DNA of 64,000 nt from Microbacterium murale (GCF_014635185.1 NZ_BMCM01000005.1:240763-304762); one strand, 5' to 3'. Positions 43,649 through 53,275 are shown, numbered from the stretch's first letter. Translations and numbers: made by a program. Notes: a model not told the origin generated them from the letters alone.

Positions 43649-44699
43649 CCGCCTCGTCGAGGCGGACCTCGCGTCCCTCGCTCGCAGACCGGTAGATCGC
43701 GTCGATCACCCGTGTGCGCGCAAGCGCCTCGCTGCCGTCGTGCCGTGCCCACCTCGAATCGCCGGCGCGCACTTTCGCTACGAAATCGGAGACGACTCGC
43801 TCGTGTCCGCCGTGCGCGCCGAACTCGAGGAGATCGTCCGCAGCCGCTCCTTCTGCATCGTCGCGATAGATTGTGATCGAGCCCGGTTCGCCCGGTTGGC
43901 GGAGGACGACATCTGCACCGGCCTCCGTGCCGTAGAGAACGAGCCGCAGTTCGTCCTCCTCCTCACGAAGAAGCGCCCAGCTCGCCTCGACCAAGGCGGT
44001 CCCGCCTCCCTCGAGCCGGAGCATTGCCACCGCGTAGTCCTCGACCTCGAAGTCTCCGGCCCGCGAGAGATCCTTCATCCCGCCGCGTCCGCGTGTTCCG
44101 AACTCTGCGTAGGTATTCGCATTCACAGCAAGTACCTCTGGCTCGCCGAGCACATGCAACGTGTAGTCGAGCACATGCACGCCGATGTCGATCATAGGAC
44201 CGCCGCCGGCGCGTTCGGGATCCGTGAACCACGTGCCCAGCCCGGGGATTCCACTTCGCCGAAGCCACGAGGCCTTGACCGTGTACAGCCTCCCGAAGAG
44301 CCCGTCGTCGACCGCGCGACGCAGCGCGGCGATCTCACCGCGTCGACGGAAGTTGAAGGCGACGTCGAGTACGCGCCCGTTCGCTCGGGCCGCATCGACC
44401 ATGCTCTGCGCGGCCGCGGCGTTGTTGGCCATCGGCTTCTCGGTGAGCACGTGGATGCCCGCTTCAAGGGCGGCGATGGCGACAGGAGCGTGCATCGCGG
44501 TCGGCAGAGCGATACTCAACACATCCAGCCCGCCCTCACGGATGAGGTCGGCCCAGTCGGCATAAGTCCGCGTCACCCGGTACTGCTCGGCGAGTTGTCC
44601 GAGCAAGGCGGTCTCCATCCCGGCAAGCGCGACGACTTCGACACCGTCGATCGAGTCGTAGAACTGGATGTGCTGCTGGCCGGCCCAGCCGATCCCCAC
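43638..44699 (-). CDS. Gfo/Idh/MocA-family oxidoreductase (possible 5' frameshift)
   Basis: A 353-aa-plus NAD(P)-dependent sugar or inositol dehydrogenase-like protein. Rossmann motif VGIGWAG at the start, LPTAMHAPVAIAALEAGIHVLTEKPMA (EKP motif near residue 90), and a C-terminal GGGPMIDIGVHVLDYTLHVLG domain. The only in-frame standard start is GTG 44699, which removes the first strand of the fold. An ATG at 44754 that overlaps the thuA stop (ATGA) would give a natural N-terminus (MTSSPPPSVSSAPLRAAVVG) if one C were removed from a run of seven C's on the coding strand (44733-44739). Confidence 0.8.
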   Translation of the reverse strand: MGIGWAGQQHIQFYDSIDGVEVVALAGMETALLGQLAEQYRVTRTYADWADLIREGGLDVLSIALPTAMHAPVAIAALEAGIHVLTEKPMANNAAAAQSMVDAARANGRVLDVAFNFRRRGEIAALRRAVDDGLFGRLYTVKASWLRRSGIPGLGTWFTDPERAGGGPMIDIGVHVLDYTLHVLGEPEVLAVNANTYAEFGTRGRGGMKDLSRAGDFEVEDYAVAMLRLEGGGTALVEASWALLREEEDELRLVLYGTEAGADVVLRQPGEPGSITIYRDDAEGAAADDLLEFGAHGGHERVVSDFVAKVRAGDSRWARHDGSEALARTRVIDAIYRSASEGREVRLDEAVTA

Positions 44700-44750
44700 G
44701 ACCGCAGCGCGCAGGGGTGCCGATGAGACTGAGGGGGGGAGGGGACGATG

Positions 44751-45509
44751 TCATGGAGCGGTCCTATCAGATGGTCGATCAAGTGCGGACGAGTCGACGG
44801 GCCGACGGTGAGCGGACTCGCGCACGCCGCGTGCCCCGTCTGGTGTGGCCCATCGCACCGCATTGGCGAGTACGTCCCCGATCTCGGGCTGGTGATAGAC
44901 CGGGTAGTCCTGATCGCCGGGCGAGAAGTAGAAGATCCGCCCGCGACCGCGGCGAAAAGTGACGCCCGATCTAAAGGCCTCGCCTCCGGAGAAACTGCTG
45001 ATGAATACGACGTCGTCTGGCGCAGGAATGTCGAACGGCTCGCCATATACCTCCTGATCGTCGATGACGATGGGATGCGGAATACCCGCGGCGATCGGAT
45101 GAGCGGGGCTCGCCGTCCACACGAGCTCCCGATCGCCGTCGTTGCGCCATTCCAGAGCACCGGTGGATCCGATGAGCGCTCGGAAGGGCTTGGAGATGTG
45201 GGCAGAGTGCAGCAGGAGCAGGCCCATCCCTCCGTGCACAGCATCCACGACTCGCGCGACTACCTGATCGTCCACCTCGTGGTGACGCATGTGGGCCCAC
45301 CAAAGCAGGACATCGGTCTGCCCGAGCACTTCGGCGCTCAAGCCGTGTTCGGGCTGCTCCATCGTCGCTGTGCGAACCTCGGCAGTGGGCCCCAGCCTCG
45401 CCTCGAGCGCCTCGGCTATCACGGCGTGGATGCCCGCGGGATACCATCGCACGGCGGGCTCCTCTCCCCGGGACTCGTGGAAGTTCTCATTCCAGACAGT
45501 CACCCTCAT
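44751..45509 (-). CDS. ThuA-like domain protein
   Basis: A 252-aa ThuA (trehalose utilization) family protein. The start MRVTVWNENFHE, LLWWAHMRHHEVDDQVV, GGMGLLLLHSAHISKPFRALIG and GRIFYFSPGDQDYPVYHQPE are family hallmarks of this glutamine-amidotransferase-like fold. ThuA proteins work with Gfo/Idh dehydrogenases, and a 4-bp overlap links both neighbours here. Precise reaction unknown; a role in keto-sugar conversion is plausible. Confidence 0.88.
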   Translation of the reverse strand: MRVTVWNENFHESRGEEPAVRWYPAGIHAVIAEALEARLGPTAEVRTATMEQPEHGLSAEVLGQTDVLLWWAHMRHHEVDDQVVARVVDAVHGGMGLLLLHSAHISKPFRALIGSTGALEWRNDGDRELVWTASPAHPIAAGIPHPIVIDDQEVYGEPFDIPAPDDVVFISSFSGGEAFRSGVTFRRGRGRIFYFSPGDQDYPVYHQPEIGDVLANAVRWATPDGARGVRESAHRRPVDSSALDRPSDRTAP

Positions 45510-48151
45510 GACGACAGGTTCCCAACTCGATCTGCCACACCGATGGGCTCGGCCGGATCGCCCCGCGCATCGACGATCGTCCAGCTGTGTCTCCCCGATC
45601 CGACGGCGAATTCGTCCGCCCCCGGAAGGTCGACGACGGCCGTCGTGTTGGCAGGCACTTCGGCCTCGACACGGAGCGAACCATCGGGAGTCTCCGCCCA
45701 GCCGACGCTCGCACTGCCGTAGGGAGTGTCGATCACCGAGGTCGCCCGATGTAACCCCGCCAGCGGTCGCGGTGCGACCCGAATACGCGAGTATCCCGGC
45801 GCATCCGCGCTCAGACCTGCGACGACGCGGTGTAGCCAGTCGGCAACGGCGCCGAGCGCATAATGGTTGAACGAGGTCATCTCCCCCGGGTTGATCGTGC
45901 CGTCCGGAAGCATGGAGTCCCAGCGCTCCCAGACCGTCGTGGCTCCCATGCGCACGGGATACAACCAGGATGGGCACTCCGTCTGCAGAAGCAGGCGAGC
46001 CGCTGCATCGTCGTGGCCTGTCGACGTCAGGGCATCGGCGAGCAGGGGTGTGCCGACGAATCCGGTGAGGACACGGTAGTCGCTTTCGTCCAGAAGCTCG
46101 ACGAGCCGCTGAGCGAGAGCGACGCGCTCATCGCCCTGGACGAGGTCGAAAACGATCGCCAGGGCGTAGGCCGTCGCCGCATCCGACCTCACGCGGCCTG
46201 CGGCCGCGTCGACATACTCATCCGTCCAGGCGCTGCGCACCTCCTCGGCCAGCGCGGCGTAGTGGCGTTCCGATGCCTCGTCGCCGAGGGTTCGCGCCGC
46301 ACGTGCGACGAGTCCGGCCGACTTGGCATAGTAAGCGGTCGCGACGATCTCGGCAGGTACTTTCGCGGCGCTGGGATCGTCGGGTGGGGAATCCGGATCG
46401 AGCCAGTCACCGAACTGGAATCCCCCGCGCCACAGCCGACTCTCGCCCGCCGCTGCGCGGATCTGCTCGACCCACCCCTTCATGCTCTCGAACTGGTCGG
46501 CGAGCACGCCCGCATCACCCAGCCGCTCGTAGAGCACTGACGGCACGACAGTTGCTGCATCACCCCATGCGGCCGCGGGCGGTCTCGGCCGCTTCACGAT
46601 GTCAGGGACGATGAACGACACGGTGCCGCGCTCCTCCTGCTCGAGGCGAAGGTCGGTCAGCCATGACGCGAGAAAACCGCCGACATCGAACAGAGTCGCC
46701 GCCGTCGGGGCGAAGACCTGGATGTCGCCGGTCCATCCCTGGCGCTCGTCGCGCTGCGGACAGTCGGTGGGCAGATGCAGAAAGTTGTCCCGCATCGACC
46801 ACACGACGTTCTCGTGGAGCTTCGTGACGAGGGGTTCGCTGCAGTCGAACCATCCGGTGCGGGTCATCTCGCTGTGCAGCACGACAGCAGTCACGTCCGC
46901 CGGGTTCGTACCGCCCGGTAGCCCGTCGATGCTCGCGTAACGGAAGCCGTGGAACGTGAACTCGGGCTCCCAGACGCGGTCGACGCCGTCGTGCACGTAC
47001 GTGTCGGTCGCGGTCGCCGCTCGCAGCGGCCGCAGAGCGAGTTCGCCGTGCTCGAGCACCTCGGCATGCTGGAGGGTCAGAACAGTATCGCGCGGCGCGC
47101 GCACGCGAACGCGGAGTCGACCGGCGATGTTCTGCCCGAAATCGAGGATCGTCGCACCGGCGGGAGAGACATGCGCCGAGACGGCAGGCAGCTCCTCGAT
47201 GGCCCGCACGGGAGGTCCGATGCGTGGGGTCGGGGTCGCCTGCCATTCAGTCTCGACCGCAAAGATCCAATCTGCATCATCGAATCCAGGGGACGGCCAG
47301 CCGTGCGGCTCGAGTCGCGCGTCGACCGACTCGCCGACGTAGATCCCCGTGTGGACGATCTCGCCGTGAGATGTGCGCCAAGATCCGTCGGTGACGATGT
47401 CCTCGGACGTACCGTCCTCGTACTCGACCACCAGCAGGCAGGCGACGGATGGTGTGTCCCCCCACGTCGGCTCGTCGTGCGCGTGCCGGTTGTAGCGCTC
47501 GCTGTACCACCCCCCGGCGAGACGGATTCCGATGACGTTGGCTCCCGCTGCCATCAGGGGCGTCACGTCAGTGGTCTCGTATGGCAGGCGCAGATCGTAC
47601 GAACTCCACCCCGGCTTGAGGACATGGTCATCGACATCGACGCCGTTGATGCTGACCTGGTAGACGCCCTGCGCCGCCGCATAGAGCGTCGCTCGTCGCA
47701 CCGGTCCACGAAGCGCGAGTTCACGACGGAAGATCCCCGCGCCTGTGCCCGACGCGATCGGATTCGCCTGCCAACGTCCCAGTTCCAGAGCGGCGCTGCG
47801 CGCTTCGAGTGGCACGCTCCAGTCGCTCCAGATACCGTCGGCGTCGGCGGTACGAACCTGGATCCATCGCGCCTCGCGTTCCGGGAGAGCATGGGCGAAC
47901 GGCCACGCCACGAAGATGCTCGCTGGGCCTTCCAATCGCACCGTCTCGATCACCGCATCGTCTCCGACGAGCCGGACATCGGCCGCGCTCTGGGTCCAGT
48001 CCGACCCTGTCGCGACGCTCCGCCAGCTCACACGCGGACGGGACGTCGCCACCCAGCACGTCGGATCGGCGTGCTCGGTGCGGACACCCGTGACCGCATG
48101 GGTCGACGGAATGCGTGCCTGAGACACGCTGGGGGTGACGGACATGCTCAC
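45506..48151 (-). CDS. GH78 alpha-L-rhamnosidase
   Basis: An 881-aa glycosidase of family 78. N-terminal beta domains (RPRVSWRSVA; GIFRRELALRGPVRRATLYAAAQGVYQVSINGVDV) precede the catalytic (alpha/alpha)6 barrel, with LHLPTDCPQRDERQGWTGDIQVF near residue 465 holding the general acid region, and GATTVWERWDSMLPDGTINPGEMTSFNHYALGAV near 775. It removes terminal alpha-L-rhamnose by inversion. No signal peptide. Start GTG 48151 (GTGA overlap with the GH127 stop) or ATG 48145; both are in frame. Confidence 0.95.
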   Translation of the reverse strand: MSMSVTPSVSQARIPSTHAVTGVRTEHADPTCWVATSRPRVSWRSVATGSDWTQSAADVRLVGDDAVIETVRLEGPASIFVAWPFAHALPEREARWIQVRTADADGIWSDWSVPLEARSAALELGRWQANPIASGTGAGIFRRELALRGPVRRATLYAAAQGVYQVSINGVDVDDHVLKPGWSSYDLRLPYETTDVTPLMAAGANVIGIRLAGGWYSERYNRHAHDEPTWGDTPSVACLLVVEYEDGTSEDIVTDGSWRTSHGEIVHTGIYVGESVDARLEPHGWPSPGFDDADWIFAVETEWQATPTPRIGPPVRAIEELPAVSAHVSPAGATILDFGQNIAGRLRVRVRAPRDTVLTLQHAEVLEHGELALRPLRAATATDTYVHDGVDRVWEPEFTFHGFRYASIDGLPGGTNPADVTAVVLHSEMTRTGWFDCSEPLVTKLHENVVWSMRDNFLHLPTDCPQRDERQGWTGDIQVFAPTAATLFDVGGFLASWLTDLRLEQEERGTVSFIVPDIVKRPRPPAAAWGDAATVVPSVLYERLGDAGVLADQFESMKGWVEQIRAAAGESRLWRGGFQFGDWLDPDSPPDDPSAAKVPAEIVATAYYAKSAGLVARAARTLGDEASERHYAALAEEVRSAWTDEYVDAAAGRVRSDAATAYALAIVFDLVQGDERVALAQRLVELLDESDYRVLTGFVGTPLLADALTSTGHDDAAARLLLQTECPSWLYPVRMGATTVWERWDSMLPDGTINPGEMTSFNHYALGAVADWLHRVVAGLSADAPGYSRIRVAPRPLAGLHRATSVIDTPYGSASVGWAETPDGSLRVEAEVPANTTAVVDLPGADEFAVGSGRHSWTIVDARGDPAEPIGVADRVGNLSS

Positions 48152-50019
48152 TCTTCACTTCCTTCGCCGCGGAGGGCGAGAACGGGCAGCTCGGTGATGC
48201 GCAGACGCGCCGAGCCATAAGGGACGAGCCGGTTGGGCTCGACGACGACCCAGGATGGATCCGGACTTTGCGGCGGCGGCGAGGCATCGGCTCCGTCGTC
48301 CGCCCACGAGGGGATCTGGCCGGCCATCACGTCGATGGAGACCGGCGGTGCGGATCGGTGGAACGGCAGTGCGCCGACCGCTCCGCGACCTGTTCGCCAC
48401 GACTCGCGACCGCGTGGTCCGTCGACGACCAGACCCAGGTTCCAGTTGGTGCGGCGAGTCACGTGCCATTCGCCGATGCCGGGAGCAGCCGGGACAGACA
48501 GCCAGTTCTCTCCTGGAGACAAGGACATGACGAGAGGTCCGAGGCGCACAGCCACCGCTCCACGCGGGCGGTCGATGGTGCGGATTCGTTGTGGCAGGCG
48601 TAGGACGAGCTCATCCCCGTCGCTCCATTCGCGGTGGACGTCGGCGAAGCCCTCACGCGGTCGAAGTTCGAAGGGCTCCCCTGCCGCTGTGAGCGATGGG
48701 TCATCGCACCAGGCGGGGATGCGCAGGGCGAGCGCTCCGTCAACAGTCCCGGACGCCCCGGTCCGTATTCGCAGGCGGACCTCCTCTTCGAACGGATAAT
48801 CGGTCTCCACATCGACCCGAATCTCACGGCCGCCCCATGTCGCCGCCACGGTGCATGGCGCGTACGAGACAGCCACGAGCCGGTCGCCATCGGCGAGCCA
48901 GAGTGAGCGCACGAACTTCGGCCATCCTTGGTGAAGATTGGCCGTGCAGCATCCGAAATGCGGCTCGAGGCCGAAGATGTTGGCGTCGTCAGTGGAGTAC
49001 GACCATCCGCGCCGAGCGACCGTCGCGGCGATCTGGTTCGGTTGCTGGAGGTACTGGTGACCGCGCATCTCGGGATCAGAACACGCCGGGAGGTGGTTGA
49101 ACGCGAGCAGCTCGAGTTCGTCCCCCCACGTGGCGTCGCCGAAGACGCGGAGATTGGTGGCTGCAGAGAACATCGACTCCACCACCTGACACGTCTCGAT
49201 CCCCTGCGTGGCCTCGGTCCCCCCGAGCCACTCGTCGCCCGAGAACCACCCGTGCGCCTGGCCGTGCAGCAGACGCAGTTGCTCGATCTGCTCGATCGGC
49301 CGGACTGCGCGGGCCGCATCGCCGTCGCTCAGATACCATGCCGCTTCGGCGCGCAGGCCCATCGCGACGTTGGGGCCATGCGTCACGTGCTGAAAGCGGT
49401 GGACCTTTCCCTCTGGCAGATCGGTCGTGAGCGCGCGATGCCAATCGACGGTCTGCTCCTCGAGGAGGAGCGCCAGGCGACGGAGCTCGTCGCTCGGGCG
49501 CCGATCGTGCAGCCACCAGATCGACAACGCATTGTCAGCGCCACGGACTGCACCCCAGCTGATGAGCGGCCGGGCGGGAAGGTTCTCGAGCTGATAGCGG
49601 GCGTATCGTTCGATGAAGCCTTCGACGCGCTCGTCGCCCGTAGCGTCCGCATACTGGGTGAGCGCCTTGAGCGCCACCATCCGCGGCCACCAGTCGTCGC
49701 TGGTCGATGGTCCGAACTGGCCGTCGCCAGTCTGCGACGACAGCATCCATTCGATCCAGGGCATCGCGCGGCTCTTCAGATCGGAGTCGTCGAGCACCCA
49801 CGCGAGCGGGACCAGACCGTCGAGATAATACGGTCCACGCTCCCAGTCCTCGCCGTCGCCGCCCTTCCAGGCGCTCGTTACGCCGACATCCGGCCAGATG
49901 TCCTCGAGGCGACCGGTGATGTTGTCCGCCTGAAGCCGCAACTGGCGTACGAGCCAACCAGACGGGCGCACCGCACCGAGGGGCAGCTCGGCGAGGGCCG
50001 CCGAAGGTCGGTCGCTCAT
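48148..50019 (-). CDS. GH127-family (DUF1680) beta-L-arabinofuranosidase-like protein
   Basis: A 623-aa protein of the DUF1680/GH127 group. The metal-thiolate active site of the type enzyme HypBA1 is recognisable: Glu275-Thr-Cys277 (IETCQVVES) and the Cys357-Cys358 pair (HFGCCTANLHQGW), where one Cys is the nucleophile. Characterised members release beta-L-arabinofuranose; the specificity of this one is not proven. No signal peptide. Its ATG overlaps the permease stop and its stop overlaps the GH78 start, both by 4 bp. Confidence 0.88.
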   Translation of the reverse strand: MSDRPSAALAELPLGAVRPSGWLVRQLRLQADNITGRLEDIWPDVGVTSAWKGGDGEDWERGPYYLDGLVPLAWVLDDSDLKSRAMPWIEWMLSSQTGDGQFGPSTSDDWWPRMVALKALTQYADATGDERVEGFIERYARYQLENLPARPLISWGAVRGADNALSIWWLHDRRPSDELRRLALLLEEQTVDWHRALTTDLPEGKVHRFQHVTHGPNVAMGLRAEAAWYLSDGDAARAVRPIEQIEQLRLLHGQAHGWFSGDEWLGGTEATQGIETCQVVESMFSAATNLRVFGDATWGDELELLAFNHLPACSDPEMRGHQYLQQPNQIAATVARRGWSYSTDDANIFGLEPHFGCCTANLHQGWPKFVRSLWLADGDRLVAVSYAPCTVAATWGGREIRVDVETDYPFEEEVRLRIRTGASGTVDGALALRIPAWCDDPSLTAAGEPFELRPREGFADVHREWSDGDELVLRLPQRIRTIDRPRGAVAVRLGPLVMSLSPGENWLSVPAAPGIGEWHVTRRTNWNLGLVVDGPRGRESWRTGRGAVGALPFHRSAPPVSIDVMAGQIPSWADDGADASPPPQSPDPSWVVVEPNRLVPYGSARLRITELPVLALRGEGSEE

Positions 50020-50843
50020 CCCTTGACCGCCCCGTTCACCATGCCGTCGACGATCTGGCGGTTGAAGAAGATGTACAGCACGAGCGGCGGAATCGTGATC
50101 AGCAGGACGTCGGCGAACAACAGATTCCATTGACTCAGCGTTTGGCTCTGGAAGTTGAAGAGGGTCGCCTGCACGGTCACGTTCTCGCTCCCTGGGAGGA
50201 AATAGAGAGGCCCGGTGAAGTCATTGAAGACGCCGACCGACTGCACCACGATCATCGTCACGATGACGGGCTTGAGCAGAGGAAGCACGATAGTGAAGAA
50301 GACTCGCAGTGGACCGGCGCCATCCACCACGGCGGCTTCGTCGAGCTCACGAGGGATCGTCGCCACGAAGGCGGATGCCAGCAGCACGCAGAAGGGCAGG
50401 CCGCCGACTACCTCGATGAGGATCATGCCGAACATCGTGCGATACAGCCCGACGCTCTGCATCACCCAGATCGTCGGCACAATGGCCGTCGGCACGATGA
50501 GCGCGGCGAGGATGAGCAGTTGCGTGGCGTTGGTCCATAATCCGGCACGGCGCTGGATGACGTAACCCATCGCGGCGGCGAGGACGACCATGATCGTCAC
50601 GCTCGTCACGGTCAGCGTCGTGCTGTTGATGAACGCTCGGACGATGACGTAGTCCCTGGCTTGAAAGACCTCGGCGATGTTCTCGAGAAGCACGAACTTC
50701 GTGGGCCACGTGAACTCGAAGCGTGAGGCGTCAGCTGCCGTCTTGGAAGCCGTGAGGAAGATGAACACGAACGGCACGAGGAAGACGACGGCCGAGATCG
50801 CGATCGCTATGATCCCTCGGACGCGCGGAGCGGACGATTTCAT
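50016..50843 (-). CDS. Carbohydrate ABC transporter permease (MalG type)
   Basis: A 275-aa protein with six membrane helices. The cytoplasmic EAA loop LDEAAVVDGAGPLRVFFTIVLPLLKP near residue 190 is that of CUT1-family permeases. It pairs with the upstream permease, to which it is coupled by a 4-bp overlap. No ATP-binding subunit is in the window; a shared MsiK-type ATPase is the usual partner. Confidence 0.93.
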   Translation of the reverse strand: MKSSAPRVRGIIAIAISAVVFLVPFVFIFLTASKTAADASRFEFTWPTKFVLLENIAEVFQARDYVIVRAFINSTTLTVTSVTIMVVLAAAMGYVIQRRAGLWTNATQLLILAALIVPTAIVPTIWVMQSVGLYRTMFGMILIEVVGGLPFCVLLASAFVATIPRELDEAAVVDGAGPLRVFFTIVLPLLKPVIVTMIVVQSVGVFNDFTGPLYFLPGSENVTVQATLFNFQSQTLSQWNLLFADVLLITIPPLVLYIFFNRQIVDGMVNGAVKG

Positions 50844-51772
50844 TGCTGAACCTCACGTCGCCGGAACCGTATCTGCATGGGGACCGTGATGAGCGCCACC
50901 ACGAGGAAGAGCACGACGTTGCCTGCCGTGGACAGCCCGTAGAAGCCGGCCGCATACTGCTTGTATATGACCGATCCCAGAACATCGCTCGTGAATCCCG
51001 GTCCCCCGCCTGTCATGGTCCAGATCAGCTCGAACGAGCGCAGACCGGCGATGACGTTGAGGAGGACCACGGTGGTCATTGCAGGACGCACGAGCGGGAG
51101 CGTGATCGATCGGAAGAGCCGCCAGCTGCTCGCACCATCGATTCGTGCGGCCTCGTAGTAGTCCCGAGGGATCGCGACCAGGCCTGCCATGAAGATGAGG
51201 GTCGACACGCCGACGCCCTTCCAGACATCGACGAGCGCGACCGAGATGAGGGCGAGCGACGGATCGGTGAGCCAACCCGGCCCCGGCAACCCGAAGAATC
51301 CGAGCGTTGTGTTGACCAGACCATCGATCGGATTCAGCAGCACCTTGAAGGTGATGCCGATGCCCACGGCGGAGACGAGGACCGGGAAGAACATCACGGC
51401 GCGGAGATAGCCGCGGCCGAGAATCGGTCCGGTGAGCAGGACGGCCAGGGCCAGCCCCGTGACGACCTTCCCGACGCTCGTGATGATGGCGTACACGAAG
51501 GTGTTCCGGAAGCTGCCGAGCAGCTGCGGGTCGCGGAAAAAGGTGACGAAGTTGTCCAGCCCGATGAAGTCCGCTTCGAAAAGCGTCCACCGCGTGAGAC
51601 TGAAGTAGAAGGACGACAGCGTGGGGACGACGAACACCACGATCATCAGCAGTCCTCCGGGCAGGAGGAACCACAGGGGGTACCGAGACTTCATCAGCCG
51701 CTTTGACGACGAGAGTCGTTTGGGCGCCCCCGCGTCTGTAGTGAGCATTGTCTCTGTCGTGGTCACTGTCAT
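50840..51772 (-). CDS. Carbohydrate ABC transporter permease (MalF type)
   Basis: A 310-aa permease with six or seven helices and an N-terminal cytoplasmic lead. The EAA motif YYEAARIDGASSWRLFRSITLPLVRP is near residue 200. Typical of CUT1 MalF/UgpA proteins that import oligosaccharides or glycosides. It lies 62 bp after the binding-protein gene, separated by a hairpin. Confidence 0.93.
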   Translation of the reverse strand: MTVTTTETMLTTDAGAPKRLSSSKRLMKSRYPLWFLLPGGLLMIVVFVVPTLSSFYFSLTRWTLFEADFIGLDNFVTFFRDPQLLGSFRNTFVYAIITSVGKVVTGLALAVLLTGPILGRGYLRAVMFFPVLVSAVGIGITFKVLLNPIDGLVNTTLGFFGLPGPGWLTDPSLALISVALVDVWKGVGVSTLIFMAGLVAIPRDYYEAARIDGASSWRLFRSITLPLVRPAMTTVVLLNVIAGLRSFELIWTMTGGGPGFTSDVLGSVIYKQYAAGFYGLSTAGNVVLFLVVALITVPMQIRFRRREVQQ

Positions 51773-51789
51773 CGCGTCTCTCCGTCAAG

Positions 51790-51822
51790 CGGCCACCCGC
51801 CGTATCTTCTGGCGGGTGGCCG
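51790..51822 (-). terminator. Intra-operon hairpin after the binding-protein gene
   Basis: CGGCCACCCGCC (51790-51801) and GGCGGGTGGCCG (51811-51822) are perfect 12-bp arms around a 9-nt loop, without a T-tract. At this place in ABC importer operons such hairpins stabilise the binding-protein mRNA or cut read-through, giving more binding protein than permease. Confidence 0.7.
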
Positions 51823-51834
51823 ATCAGATTCCTG

Positions 51835-53151
51835 TTACCAGCCCTCGAGGCCGAGTTGTTGAGCCTGCTTCGCGACATCCTGGTCGTACAGCTCGGCTCC
51901 GCTCTTCGCATCGCGGATGCCGGAGCCGACCTCGACTGCAAGCTGCGGCAGGTTCGGACCCTTGAGGGGGCTGACGAACTCCAGACCTGGGCCGGTGTCA
52001 CCGGCATCCACATAGGCCTGCAGCTCCTTGATGGCGTCAGGAACGTCATCGGGCACGGCGCAACGGTCGTTGGCGAACGGCCCGGTGTCGCCTGCGTCGA
52101 TGAGCGCTTGGCAGCCCGCCTCGGACTGCGTGTAGGCGACGAATTTCTTCGCAGCTTCGAGCTTCGCGCCCTCTGCCGACTTCGGGATGAAGAAGCCGCC
52201 CGGCAGGAAGAGCGTGAGACGAGTGTTCTCCGGATCCTGTGCAGGCATCGCGAACATGCCGATGTCGTCGATCTTGTCGGGGTAGTTCTGTTCCACCGCA
52301 CCGATGACTCCCGCGAGCATCGGGTAGTGCACCGCGGTGCCCTCGGCGACGGCTCGCACGCCGTCGTCGTAGAGCGCGGATGCGTAGTCGGCGCTCAGGA
52401 AGCCATCGTCGTACACCTGCTGAGCGTTCTTCCAGCTGCTGAGAGCCGGCTCGTCGGCGTACCCCACCTTGTTGGCGGTGTAATCCGCCGCCCAATCCGG
52501 GTCCTCGGCGGCGATGTTCGCGAAGTCGGCGAGGAGGATCAGTTGCGCCGTCCAGCTGTCGCCGAACGTCTGCTGCACTGGCGCGGCGACGCCGCTGTCG
52601 AGAATCGCCTGGTTGTTCGCGCGGAACTCGTCCCATGACGTCGGGACTTCGAGTCCCAGCTCCTCGTAGATGCGCTTGTTGTAGATGACGCCGCCTGGGG
52701 TCGTCCCGCCCGACGGAGCGCCGTAGACGCCCGCATCGGTGCTCACGGCGGGGAGATAGGAGTCGCTGATGTGCGAGAGCCACTCCTCGTCATCCAGCGG
52801 CACGAGGAAGTCATCTGGCCGGATGGCCTGCAGCAGCGATCCGGAGTTGTACGCGAAGACTTCGGTCATGTCGCCCGAGCTCAGTCGGGTCTTGATGACG
52901 TTGTCTCCCTCAGATCCGGACGGGATGGTGTCCAACTCGACTGTGATTCCCGGGTTCTCGGCTTCGAATCCTTCGATCAATAAGTTCGAGTACTCGACGG
53001 CGTCTTCGGTGTTGAAGTTCGTCAGACGGATCGTGACGCCCTCTTCGTCACCTCCTCCGATCGAGCCGACTGAGCAGGCGGAGACGGCAAGGGCCGTGAC
53101 TGCCAGACCAGCCAGCGCGATGATACCCCTGGTGCGGGATGCTCTTCTCAT
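51835..53151 (-). CDS. Extracellular sugar-binding lipoprotein of the ABC importer
   Basis: A 438-aa family 1 extracellular solute-binding protein. The lipoprotein signal peptide ends in the lipobox AVSAC, followed by a flexible SVGSIGGGDEEG linker; VTIRLTNFNTEDAVEYSNLLIEGFEAENPGI is the typical first domain. GAGGAAG lies upstream of the ATG at 53151, 8 codons inside the longest frame. It captures the substrate for the two permeases. A regulatory site lies 125 bp upstream, so it may have its own promoter apart from GH31. Confidence 0.92.
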   Translation of the reverse strand: MRRASRTRGIIALAGLAVTALAVSACSVGSIGGGDEEGVTIRLTNFNTEDAVEYSNLLIEGFEAENPGITVELDTIPSGSEGDNVIKTRLSSGDMTEVFAYNSGSLLQAIRPDDFLVPLDDEEWLSHISDSYLPAVSTDAGVYGAPSGGTTPGGVIYNKRIYEELGLEVPTSWDEFRANNQAILDSGVAAPVQQTFGDSWTAQLILLADFANIAAEDPDWAADYTANKVGYADEPALSSWKNAQQVYDDGFLSADYASALYDDGVRAVAEGTAVHYPMLAGVIGAVEQNYPDKIDDIGMFAMPAQDPENTRLTLFLPGGFFIPKSAEGAKLEAAKKFVAYTQSEAGCQALIDAGDTGPFANDRCAVPDDVPDAIKELQAYVDAGDTGPGLEFVSPLKGPNLPQLAVEVGSGIRDAKSGAELYDQDVAKQAQQLGLEGW

Positions 53152-53275
53152 GTGACACTTCCTCGTGATCGACATTGTGTTTTCGGTGCATGCGCGGACC
53201 GTTTCCGCATGGATGGCATGGCACCAGGACCCTCAGACTACGAAGCAGACAGAGCCGACCGGCACCCAATCCATT

